Notes under the pieces: model-generated
Told to the model about the DNA's origin: nothing
Seen by the model: the letters and a program-made list of their open reading frames with translations, nothing else
The model's database searches: none
Assembly (NCBI GenBank): GCA_963921935.1
Contig: OY998175.1
Coordinates: forward strand, 211,064,655-211,128,654
Reading direction: 5' to 3'
Source: Galeruca laticollis
Taxonomy: Eukaryota > Arthropoda > Insecta > Coleoptera > Chrysomelidae
DNA: 64,000 nucleotides
Shown here: in pieces, positions 33,426 through 42,634 of the stretch
How positions within the stretch are numbered: the first letter of the stretch is position 1
Layout: each line of letters starts with the position of its first letter
Position numbers and translations under genes: made by a program

Positions 33426-34985
33426 CGACGTCGAAATACAAGAATTAAACACCCCTATATTACCTTTAGAATTAGGAAAAACTAGATTAATAGAAACTAA
33501 ACATACATTTCTGCATTTTATCGAAACAGGTCAACTTGTAATACAGTTACAAAACATAGAGCATTTTTATAATAATCTAGGGGCCTTATTAAATCAATCA
33601 TCATTTCAAGATAAACAATTCACACACAATCTATTGGAACATGCAAATTATCTTTTAAACGTCACTAGATTAAAACTTGGTAATTTGGTTAGTACAGATG
33701 TCCAACAAAACATTCGAAATAAAAGAGGAATAATTGATGGCGTAGGCACCATCGAAAAATGGGTTTTTGGTACTTTAGACCACGAATATGAAATCAAATA
33801 CGATTCGCAAATAAAGAAATTAATTGAAAACCAAAATTCAATTGAACACGACTTAAAATTACAAGCCTCCCTAAACGTTAATCTCATAAATCACTATAAC
33901 AACACAATTAGCAATTTATACAAAAATCAGTTATTACTACAAACAAAATTAGAAGACATTTACAATTATTCTAAAAACTTTACAGACGAAATGTTCTTGT
34001 TTTTAAGTTTACCTAATGCTCTGGATCAAATAATTTTGAATTGCCAAAATTTAATAAATTTCGTTGATAATCTTGAAAACTCAATTATATTTGCTCACTT
34101 GGGTAATTTACACACTTCAGTTATACCATTAAATGAACTAACTAGTCTGATATAGAGATGAGTTTCAACAATTTACGGAAATAATAAAGTCGTTAAGTTT
34201 AAGAATCCTTACCATTATTATCAGTTATCAGGGATACAAGTAAGAATCGAAAATTCTAAGTTAATATTCGCTATTCATATACCAATAATTTTAGATTTAG
34301 ATTTTCTAACATACCATATAATTCCCTTACCATATAAAAACTCCCTAATCATTCCGAAAACTCCATTCCTTATACTTGGTACTACAATGCATCAACAAGA
34401 AGAGAAACTATGCCCATCCATCAAAGGTACATTTTTCTGCCAACGTCATGAAGACATTGTAAACGACACATGCACCATAGCCCTAATCCGAGCTGAACCG
34501 CCTTCATGCGAAACCAATCATGCAGTTCTACATCATCATATAATAGAACAAATCAATAGTAAACTTTTACTACTACTACCCGCTGTAAATCCAGTGAAAA
34601 TCACAATAAAATGCGAGAGAAATAGAATAGCAATGATTAAACAAAACTCAATCTTGAAGATTCCAAAGGACTGTAGTGTAGCCATAGAGGATTCCCTGTA
34701 CAAAAACACAGAAGAAAGCATAAAAGGAAACCCACTAGTACTTCCAAAATTAGAATGGAATCCATTGCTTCGAAGAGGAGATATATATCAAGATTTACCG
34801 CTGAAGTTACATTCAATAAATCTCGAAGCCATAAATACTCTTCGAGAACAAGCAAAATTCACCAAAATAATACAAAATGAATAAGTCCATCCCTTATTCT
34901 GGAATATACCCAGTTTGTCAGTTATTATAATAATATCGATTATCCTCTACATATGGTACAGAAGAAGAAGGCCCAAGAAAATAGA
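33337..34985 (+). pseudogene. errantivirus-like envelope (baculovirus-F-like), interrupted
   Basis: Envelope glycoprotein gene of the provirus. The first frame (33337-34155) has an N-terminal hydrophobic signal-like segment within residues 8-28. A furin-type site R-N-K-R at about residue 132 is followed by a Gly-containing hydrophobic stretch typical of a fusion peptide, and then long helical heptad-like sequence with several N-glycosylation sequons. The frame breaks after 34155. A second open part (34387-34884) holds the cysteine-containing ectodomain, and a membrane anchor followed by a basic tail lies at about 34905-34985 in a further frame. At least two breaks separate these parts, so a complete protein cannot be made. 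Layout is known from insect errantiviruses; the breaks are seen directly. Confidence 0.8.
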
Positions 34986-35056
34986 GCAACCCTCAGAAGA
35001 CCATAATGAGCCCGAAAACAACCCTCCATCCGTATTGTTTTCGCCTATGGGGGAGG

Positions 35057-35268
35057 AGTTATATAAGTATAATAGATGACCTGTGAAATATATATAAACA
35101 TTATTTATTTTATATAATGATGAGTCAGTATTTGTAAACTTTCTTTCTTACTGATTATAATTTAAACATTCATTCCATGTTCAGTTTCTGAGTTAACAAC
35201 ACATAAATTGTATGTTAGTTAATAAAGTTTTTTTTAAAAAATAACTTTGAGTATAAAGTTATTCAACT
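35057..35268 (+). repeat. 3' LTR of the provirus
   Basis: 212 bp, AGTTATATAAG...ATTCAACT, preceded by a purine-rich tract (gggggagg, 35049-35056) and followed by AGTG (35269-35272). It matches the 5' LTR except for an 11-bp segment and one base near the end. Confidence 0.88.
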
Positions 35269-35272
35269 AGTG

Positions 35273-35595
35273 TGTGATGCAGTCTTGCGTATTTTGGTAT
35301 GGAATGTAAATATCCGGGTTTCTTACCACCTTGATGTTTATGATATAAACAGTTAATACAAGCTGCAATATATTTTTTTACAAATCTTCACATTTTCGGA
35401 AACCAATATCTTTCTTTTATATGGTTTAATGTTTTGTCCAGCACAAAATGTCCAATATCGTCATGGTTAGGTACTCTTGGCAATTTGCCACCTACGGCTT
35501 TTAGGTACATACAATTTCTTTCCATATTCTGTAATTTTGTTGCCTCTTAAATTAAATTCTTTAAAAATGTCTTGTTTGTAATATATCCAGATAAG
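35273..35595 (-). pseudogene. gypsy integrase N-terminal zinc-finger part
   Basis: On the minus strand the sequence reads K-L-Y-V-P-K, then N-H-D-D-I-G-H-F, E-R-Y-W-F-P-K-M, and A-C-I-N-C-I-Y-H-K. This is the H-H-C-C domain, leading to L-H-H-T at the provirus junction. The core continues beyond the provirus at 23903. A few stops are present. The upstream limit at about 35595 is where RTE-like sequence takes over. Confidence 0.75.
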
Positions 35596-36309
35596 AGAAT
35601 ATATTGTTTGGTACATTCTTATTTTTGCTGTTCGTGATATGTCTTTTGAGTTAAACATCTGTGATACCATTCCTGCTGCTTTACTGCCTTTTGTTAACCT
35701 TTTGTCTAGTTCCCTTTCTTCGTCTCCTTTATTTGTGATAGTGACTCCCAAATATTCGATTTGTTCCAATTTTTCTATTTTGTAGGTTTTGTTTCCATTA
35801 CAATTTATAATAATATCGGTTTTTTCATTATCCTTCATTACCGTGTATTTTGTTTTTTTCTCGTTGATCACTAGACCATATTCTCTTGCCTTCTCTCCTA
35901 GTAGCTTAAATACGCTTAGCAGTTCTTTCCTGGATCTGGTCATAAGTACTATGTCGTCCGCATATGCAAGACACTGATGTTTATTCCCATAAATTAAACC
36001 TCGGGTTTTTATACCACTGTCTCTTAGTATAATTTCCTGAACTAGGTTAAAGAAGGTTGTGGATAATGGGTCTCCTTGTTTCAGACCTTTCTCTATCTTG
36101 AATTCATTATAAGTACTGCCCTCCAAAATTACTTTGCTCTCGGTTTTTCGTATAGTCATTTCCACTAGTCTTCTCAATTTAACTGGTATTTGTAACTTTC
36201 TCATTGCCTCATACATTTTTTTTCTTTTGATAGTATCATAGGCCTGTCTGTAATCGATGAATAGCAGACTTAAATTTTGTTCGTAAGCATTCTCCTGAAG
36301 TTGTTTCAT
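35596..36309 (-). pseudogene. RTE-like reverse transcriptase core
   Basis: The frame (which runs on to 35467 into gypsy sequence) starts at M-K-Q-L-Q-E-N. It has L-F-I-D-Y-R-Q-A-Y-D (motif A), G-L-K-Q-G-D-P-L-S (motif B) and the catalytic A-Y-A-D-D-I-V-L-M (about residue 117). Then come N-E-K-K-T-K-Y and E-Y-L-G-V-T-I-T. All catalytic Asp residues are present. Upstream RT motifs are in 36648-36358 after a stop. Confidence 0.85.
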
Positions 36310-36357
36310 AATGAAAATTTGGTCTATTGTCGATCTACCTGCTTTAAAACCTCCTTG

Positions 36358-36990
36358 TTATTCTCCTACATTTTCATTGTGGTATTTGTCTAATCGATTT
36401 TTAAGTATTTTTGCCAGAATTTTGTATGTTACATCTAAAAGTGCTAATCCGCGGTAGTTATCGCATTCTTCCTTGGGACCTTTTTTGTGGATTGGAATTA
36501 TTAATGCCTTGTTCCAATTTTTAGGGATTTTTTCTTCTCGCCATACTTGTTTCAACAACTGCCATATTCTCTCCGTTAATTGTTCGCCTCCATATTTTAA
36601 AATTTCTATTGGAATCTTGTTTTCTCCTGCACTCTTATTATTCTTCATATGTTTTAAGCATTAAGTCACCTCCAGTTTTTTTGGAACCGTTATGGCTAGA
36701 TCTTCCTCATCACAATTTTCTTCCTCCATTTCATTATCATTTTCGCCTAATTCTTCCTCACCATCATTTAGTAATTCCTCAAAATACTGTGCAAATCTAT
36801 TTATTTTTTATTCCCTATCCCCTATTAGATATCCCTCTTTGCTTTTCAAAAAATAAGGTGCTTTCCGGTTGTGGCCTTTCCCTTCTCTTATTTCATGATA
36901 AAAATTTCTCACTTCTTTATTTTTATAAGCTTCTTCAATTTTTATTAATTCCCTTTCAAAGTAATTTCTTCTGTTCTTTCTGCATATTTG
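36358..36990 (-). pseudogene. RTE-like RT N-terminal motifs
   Basis: Frame 36648-36358 reads N-K-S-A-G-E-N-K-I-P-I-E, then W-N-K-A-L-I-I-P-I-H-K-K-G and N-Y-R-G-L-A-L-L-D. These are RT motifs 1-2. The preceding basic linker lies at 37083-36808 in another frame. Confidence 0.8.
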
Positions 36991-37268
36991 TTTAACTTCT
37001 TTCCTTGCTTTTTTATACTCTAGTCTATTTTCTTCACTGTTTTCTTTTAGTAGTCTTTGTCTGATTTTATTTCTTTTTTCCAACGCCCGTTTACATTGTT
37101 CATCAAACCACGTATCTTTTTTTCTTCCCTTGGGGCTCCCCTAGTATCCTATTTGTTACATCTCTCATTACAGTTTCTATCTGTGACCATTCTTCTTCTA
37201 GTTGCTCGACGCAAGGTCTTAAATTTAATTCTCTATTGATTTCTTGTTGGAAGTGATTTACTTTGGTC

Positions 37269-38266
37269 TCATCCTTCAATTTTTCTTAATCGTATTTTTT
37301 CCGTTTTTTTATCATCTTCAATTCTAGGTGGCTTATCTTGATTCAGTTTTGTAATTACTAAAAAGTGGTCACTATCCGCATCAGCTCCTCTATAACTTCG
37401 TACATCTGTTACCCTTTTTAAGCACTTCATTTCTATTAAGACGTGATCTATTTGGTTTTTTGTTTTGCCATTTGGTGATAACCAGGTTTTCTTGTGGATG
37501 TTCTTATGATCAAATGACGTACTTACGATTTTCATTTTATTTTCTAAAGCAAATTCTATGAGTCGCTTGCCATTATCATTACTGAGTGTGTGTCTACTTC
37601 TTCCTCCCGTTACTTTTATATTCTCTTCCTCTTGTCCGACCTTTGCATTCATATCCCCTATTACACATTTAACATCAAATTTCGGTATTTTATTGACTGC
37701 TTGTTCCAGTTCTTCATAGAACTTTGCTTTCGTGTCTTCATCTTTGTCCTCAGAAGGGGCATGCGCATTAACTAATGTCGTTTTCCTTTGATTCTTATTC
37801 TACATAGTCCATCTGATACTCCCTCAAAATCTATAATATTTGCTAGCATTCTATTATCTACTCCACTATTAAAGAACATATAATCGTCTATCTCTGTAAT
37901 TACTTTCCCTTTTTGTTTTGTTTCTTGTATTGCTAACACATCTAATTTGTATTTTCGCATTTCATTGATCAAGTGTTTTATGGTCCCCTCCTCAAATGTA
38001 CCTCGCACGTTCCATGTTCCTATTCTCATTCCATATTGTTTCTCTTTTTGTTTTCGTTTAACGCCGGAGTTTACCTTAAGTTGTTGCTTTTCAGTAATCA
38101 TTTTATTTGAACTATTCTTCATCTTTTGCATTTCCTTGTCCATTTCCATTGCCTGGTCTACTTTATTTTCCTCTGCCTCTGAGCTTATGGGTGTCGCCAC
38201 TGGTTTTTTGTCGATATGTTCTGTTTTGTTTTTTCCAACTTCTGTTCCTCCGTGTTCCATCTCCAT
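37269..38266 (-). pseudogene. RTE-like APE endonuclease
   Basis: Two frames (38266-37772 and 37652-37269) make up the endonuclease. Motifs are G-T-W-N-V-R-G (about residue 88 of the first frame), I-Q-E-T-K-Q, then in the second frame N-A-K-V-G-Q-E, L-S-P-N-G-K-T-K-N-Q-I-D-H-V-L and D-S-D-H-F-L-V. A frame break between 37772 and 37652 removes contiguity. The first about 80 residues before the domain are a Lys/Glu-rich N-terminus. Confidence 0.8.
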
Positions 38267-38303
38267 TCCTCTGTTTCTATGTACATTTTTCTGAGCCCAA
38301 TTT

Positions 38304-38890
38304 TCACTCGTTTTCCTTATCCCTTTCTTCTATAGCTTTCATTCTGATCTTTTTTTGAATATCTCTATCCTTCTTCGACAAGTCATCCTGGATGAACAAT
38401 CTCTCTTCAGTTTTAAATCTCAATTTTTGTTTATTGAGCATCACCTTTCTTTTCTCTTCTTGGTTTGCCAGTCTTACTAAGCATGTTTTTTCTCCTAACT
38501 TTACTGAGCTTTCTACCGCTGTCTTTATTTGTAATTCTTTGTCTAGAAATTTCTCCATTTTATTTCGTAGTTTTTCTGGATTATTTGTCTCTATTTCTAC
38601 TCCCTGAACCACTATATTGTTTTTTCATTTTTCGCTTTCCAGTCGTTCCAATCTGTGGTCCATATTGGTTATTGTTTTCTTCATTTTCTTTCATCAGTTT
38701 TTCATTTTCTTCCCTCCGTTGTTTCATTTATTCTCTTTACTCCTTTTGCTCCTCGTGTTTTTTTAATCTCCATGCTCATTTCCTCCATTTTGTCTCCAAT
38801 TTTTTCCATCATATTCATCATTTTTTCTATATCACTTCCTATTTTTGTCGGCGATCTCCCTATTTTCTTACTTTTTTTTGAAATGGTTTT
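38304..38890 (-). pseudogene. RTE-like ORF1: coiled coil and RRM-like region
   Basis: Frame 38612-38304 has I-E-T-N-N-P-E-K-L-R-N-K, K-T-C-L-V-R-L, and a very basic C-terminus, like the RRM and C-terminal part of LINE ORF1p. Upstream, in shifted frames to about 38890, Met/Glu/Lys-rich heptads (M-E-K-I-G-D-K-M-E-E-M) suggest a trimerising coiled coil. Confidence 0.55.
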
Positions 38891-38904
38891 TATGTTTTGG
38901 AATA

Positions 38905-39835
38905 AATATTATCAGTATTGGCTCAAGCACTATTAAATTTTTCATTTTCTCAAATATTTTTGTTTCATCTATTGTCTAATTCCATGAACAATCTTTCTTT
39001 AAAAGTTTTGTCAATTTTGCTGTTCGACGAGCAAAATTTGGAATGAATTTTCGAAAAAATTCGATAAGTCCAAGGAACTGACGAAGCTGATGTTGATTTT
39101 TTGGACTGGGAAATTTTTTTACGGATTCAATTTTAAGTTTACTTGGCGTGATTTGTTAAATGAAAGCTCATATCCTAAATAAGTGAGTTCTGTCATAAAA
39201 AATTTAGACTTGGTTATTTTAATTGTTAATCAATGTGTCTGCAATAATTGTAATGCTTTGTCTAATAACTCTAGACCTTCTTCAACTGTGTCCGATGGGA
39301 TTAAAATATCATCAAAATATGGAGTAATATTATGTATATACATTGGTTGAAGAATTTCGCTCATCATTTCCTGAAATACAGCTGGGGCGTTGCATAATCC
39401 AAATGGACAACGCAGATATTCGTAATGGCCCTCAATAGTAGTAAAGCCTGTATACTGAATAGAATCTTCTGCCGTCGGCATTTGATGGTATCCTGCAGCT
39501 AGATCTAGAAGGGTAAAGTATTTGCAATCTGATAAATTATCAATGATTTCTGCTATTATTGGTAATGAAGATGGTTTTTTCTTTGTTATTTGATTAATTG
39601 GCCTGTAGTCTACTACCAGTCGTTTTGTACCATCTTTTTTATTTATTAAAAATGACGGACTCGCATATTGCGAATTACTTTTTCTAATAATTTTAGCTTC
39701 CAAAAGTTCATTTATAAGCTCTCTTAAAATTGATTTCTTAGACTCAGGAACTCTATATGGTCGATATTTTACTATATTGCTACTTGTGATATCTATTTTC
39801 CTTGTTACTGTATGTGTCGATTTTAAATTTTTCAT
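38905..39835 (-). pseudogene. gypsy reverse transcriptase
   Basis: The frame 39835-39230 covers the RT: K-Y-R-P-Y-R-V-P, L-V-V-D-Y-R-P-I-N, L-D-L-A-A-G-Y-H-Q-M (motif A), F-G-L-C-N-A-P-A-V-F (motif B) and the catalytic Y-F-D-D-I-L-I-P (motif C). After a stop at 39230, gypsy connection words (F-I-P-N-F-A, then E-P-I-L) continue to about 38905, where the RTE-like LINE starts. All catalytic Asp residues are visible. The RNase H that should follow is missing. Confidence 0.87.
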
Positions 39836-39902
39836 AGATTGAAAAAATGTATCTGTGAAATATTTTGAACTTTTAAACTATTTGCTTGTGGTAAGTTACC
39901 TG

Positions 39903-40298
39903 TCATAATACTTTTTGAAAAATCTTTTTTGTATTGAAATGCCAAATTATTGTCCATACCATAATATTATTATTTTCTGTAAAATTGCTTCCTATTAGCA
40001 ACTCTGTTGACCATTCAGCTCCTAGTACATATAATGTTATTTTTGCTTCTACTGTATCAATTTTAACAATTGTTTCAACATGTTTTTTTACTGTGCACGA
40101 GTTACCTGAAAATCCCGAAAGTTCGACAAATTTATCAAGTGGTCTAATTTCTAATTCCACGTTATTAGGCAACTTTTTCGAAATTAACGAACAATCACTA
40201 CAAAAATCGATAAACGCTTGATGTTCCTTGTTGTCAATTATAATATTTGTATTAAATTTATTTTTGTCGTTAAACTTTATTCGTTTGACTAATTGCAC
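39903..40298 (-). pseudogene. gypsy protease-like part
   Basis: A 131-codon frame placed between the zinc knuckles and RT, where the aspartic protease belongs. The expected D-(S/T)-G site appears as F-I-D-F-C-S-D-C-S-L-I, an unusual active-site loop; later I-G-S-N-F is compatible with the second protease motif (usually I-L-G-x-D/N-F). The frame is lost at 39903, about 70 bp before RT starts. Confidence 0.6.
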
Positions 40299-40359
40299 CG
40301 TCTCTTCATTTTTCTTAAAATTTGATTTGGTTAGTTGTGCATTATTTTTCGGATCTTTT

Positions 40360-40884
40360 TTTGAGAAACAGTTTCTTTCTACGTGTCCTAGTTTTTTACA
40401 AAAAATGCATTTTTTTACGATGGCGACATGTTTGTTTTAAGTGCCCTAAAGCTCCACATACATGCACTGTTTTTTATCGCTTTGTATAATATCACGTGTA
40501 TTGGAAACATATGTTTGTTTTATGTGTTTAAACTTATGGCCTGTCATCTGATTATTTTTTAAATAAGCACCTAATAGGTTAAGGTCTTTAATACCGGCTG
40601 CTTCAATGGCTGAGGTAATATTTTCATCGTTTATTGCTCCGATTACTAAAGATACCTTATTAGCATTTGAAAAGTTCAGATTTAATTTGTTGATTCTTGC
40701 TATGTATAACAATTGTACTACTTACTGAACAAGTAGGATGCGTATAGCTTCTTCCTGGACGATTCTTATCAGCTTTATGACGTTTCCATGTATTATCATA
40801 GCTGCTACTAGATGAATCTGATGAAGAGCTATTTGAACTAGATGACGATCGACAGCGCCTTCGTCTTTTCGGCATATTTGGCAT
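40360..40884 (-). pseudogene. gypsy gag-like ORF with serine tract and two CCHC knuckles
   Basis: It starts at M-P-N-M-P-K-R-R-R-R and runs directly into a Ser/Asn/Asp tract (residues 11-30). It then shifts frame near 40715 into a helical part ending at 40446. Two zinc knuckles follow in shifted frames at about 40470-40360; the second is C-I-F-C-K-K-L-G-H-V-E-R-N-C. At about 170 residues before the knuckles this is very short for a capsid-bearing gag. Confidence 0.6.
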
Positions 40885-42151
40885 TCGTAATTTAATCTTA
40901 TAACAACTTAACTTAGTTTTATTTATAACTTATAACAATAACAAATAGTTCCGTTTTTCGACCACATCCACGATTTCAAGTCAATTAGAAGAAAACGTAA
41001 CAACACTCAAACAATCAAGAAAAATAATATTCCAATTATTTTTCATTGAGTTCTTAACCACTTCTGATGTCGTCTTACAATAAAACAATCAATACTTGTA
41101 ACACTTTTATTACTCAACGACCTGTCTTTCAGTTCAACCCTAAAAGTAAAAACTATCTAATATATTGTTAAGCTTATCAATGCTGCTAGTGTTCATCGTG
41201 AATCCCCTTAGACCCAGCATTTCTTTATCTATTTTTAGAAATGGTGTATGTATACATGCACGCGTCTCAACCAACCAACCCATTTACAGAGTGGACACTG
41301 CAGGATGGTGTTAAAAAAAAGAAAAATTATATGAAAATGTTTATTAAGTGGTTGGTTCGGTACAACTTTTAAAACAATAACTAAGTAACTAATATACCTC
41401 TTTTAGATTTAAAATAAGGCAAACTATTTGTTTATATACCTATAAATATAATACATTTACATTAATAAATACAATTTCTTAACATTCGCCAAACAAACAA
41501 AAAATTGATATTATTACAAAACTCTATGCAAAATAAAAAAATAATAATCTGCACAACTCTGACTGTAGTTTTAATTGAGAACATTATAACTTCCACATAC
41601 ACGAACAATTCATTGTGTCTTTGCCAACTTTGTAGACAAGAAACAATATTTGGAACAGACATGAAAGATATAATTCTGAAAAAGAATGCCAATCAGTAAT
41701 AGACTGACCTAAAACTGAAAGGATGCAATATGTTCAAGGAAAATAAAAATATAACACCTTCTAATAAGTCAAATTGTGATATTAGATTGATCATTTGGGT
41801 AAAAACCATATTAAAATTTTCTTGAATATTTGAATTTTTATGTATTGATGCAATCAAGAGTATTCTCGATAATGCATTTATTAATAAAATTATGTAACTT
41901 TATATTATACCTATGCTATTTTAAAATTTGTTTCAACCAACCGTAATACAATATGAAAACAATAATATTCCTTATAATAATTTAAAAAAAATACACATAT
42001 CAAAAAGAGTAACTGTACATGAAATTGATGAGCAAGTTTGTGATTATCAAGTACTACAAATGCTATTTAATGATCATATTACATTTTATTTTGTAAGTAA
42101 AAATCACAAAACCTTGGTCAAAACAACTACGAATCTATGAGAAATGATATT
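40885..42151. other. no gene seen
   Basis: A+T-rich DNA between the gypsy element and the 3' end of Spt16. It may include an unrecognised LTR of the gypsy element (about 40900-41290) but no repeat partner was found near 22.2-23.0 kb. Small frames at 41505 and 41928 have no recognisable features. Confidence 0.4.
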
Positions 42152-42157
42152 TTTATT
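42152..42157 (-). terminator. polyadenylation signal of Spt16
   Basis: AATAAA on the minus strand, about 62 bp past the stop codon; the first good signal downstream of the gene. Confidence 0.6.
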
Positions 42158-42218
42158 ATTCACTAAATGACAACTTGCAATCTAATAAAAAATTAGATAG
42201 ATGATGAAAAAACAACTT

Positions 42219-42634
42219 TTACTTTCTAGATTTTTTTGAGTGACGTTTATCGTCGCTGGAACTCCTGTGCCTTTTCTTATCGTTAGAGCTGCTGCTCTTG
42301 TGCGATGAACTGTGCCTATCTTTGTCTCTTGAAGACGAAGATTTTGAATGGCTAGAAGATTTACGATTTGATGAAGAATGCCTGTCTCTGTCTTTCGAAC
42401 TAGAATTTTTACTTGAAGAGGAATGTTTGCTAGAGCTCTTATGACCGCTGCTGCTGCTGTGTCTACTACTTTTGGCGTGTTTGTCTTTCTTAGACGAAAA
42501 TTTATCGCCTCCTTTACTCCGGCTTTTACCCCTTATATCATCCTCTATTTCGCCTGTGTATACCTTTTCTCGATCTTCTTCAGCAGCTTCTCTTTCTAAA
42601 TCGGACCAATCTTTACCAGATTCTTCGTCCGAAC
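42219..42634 (-). CDS. Spt16: Spt16 coding exon 6 (acidic end and Ser/Lys-rich tail)
   Basis: Residues 984-1121. S-D-E-E-S-G-K-D-W-S-D-L finishes the acidic domain. About 90 residues follow that are almost only Ser, Lys, Arg, His and Asp (repeats like S-S-S-H-K-S-S and D-K-D-R-H-S-S), then K-K-S-R-K and stop at 42219-42221. The tail is longer and more repetitive than I expect for this family. Confidence 0.9.

Larger units (their letters stand above)
23908..35268 (+). mobile_element. errantivirus-like provirus with env, rearranged
   Basis: The LTRs begin AGTT and end AACT (23908... and ...35268) and are flanked by AGTG. A primer-binding site follows the 5' LTR (ggcgcagtcagtaggat from 26411). 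Inside are a gag ORF, a scrap of the start of pol, a giant palindrome, the end of integrase, and an env ORF with a furin-like site. Apart from one 11-bp indel and a terminal substitution the two LTRs look almost identical, so insertion was recent. Most of pol (protease, RT, RNase H, most of integrase) is absent. A mariner sits in the 5' LTR. Confidence 0.85.
35596..38900 (-). mobile_element. RTE-like LINE with coiled-coil ORF1, 3' end missing
   Basis: On the minus strand: an ORF1 with a Lys/Glu-rich coiled coil (38890-38304), then ORF2 with an APE endonuclease (38266-37269), linker, and RT (36990-35596). The RT stops just after the thumb start (M-Y-Q-T-I-Y), where gypsy integrase sequence begins. 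Loss of the 3' end, rather than the 5' end, is unusual for a LINE and points to a later deletion. RTE affinity rests on RT words; R4/Proto2-like clades are alternatives. Confidence 0.7.
22655..40884 (-). mobile_element. minus-strand Ty3/gypsy element, split by nested insertions
   Basis: Pieces of one gypsy-type element lie in consistent order on the minus strand. Gag-like ORF and zinc knuckles are at 40884-40360, protease at 40298-39903, RT at 39835 to about 38905, the integrase zinc finger at about 35595-35273, and the integrase core and tail at 23903-23067. Between them lie an RTE-like LINE (about 35596-38900) and an errantivirus-like provirus (23908-35268, flanked by AGTG). The RNase H domain is missing at the LINE junction. 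Its LTRs were not identified with confidence. Confidence 0.72.

Noticed and set aside
36609..38936. Several plus-strand frames rich in Phe, Leu, Ser (36609-36995, 37947-38358, 38465-38936) as membrane proteins
   Set aside because: They are antisense shadows of the Lys/Glu-rich minus-strand LINE ORFs.
40900..41290. 5' LTR of the minus-strand gypsy element
   Set aside because: Position fits, but no matching repeat was found at the other end (22.2-23.0 kb), so an LTR pair cannot be shown.
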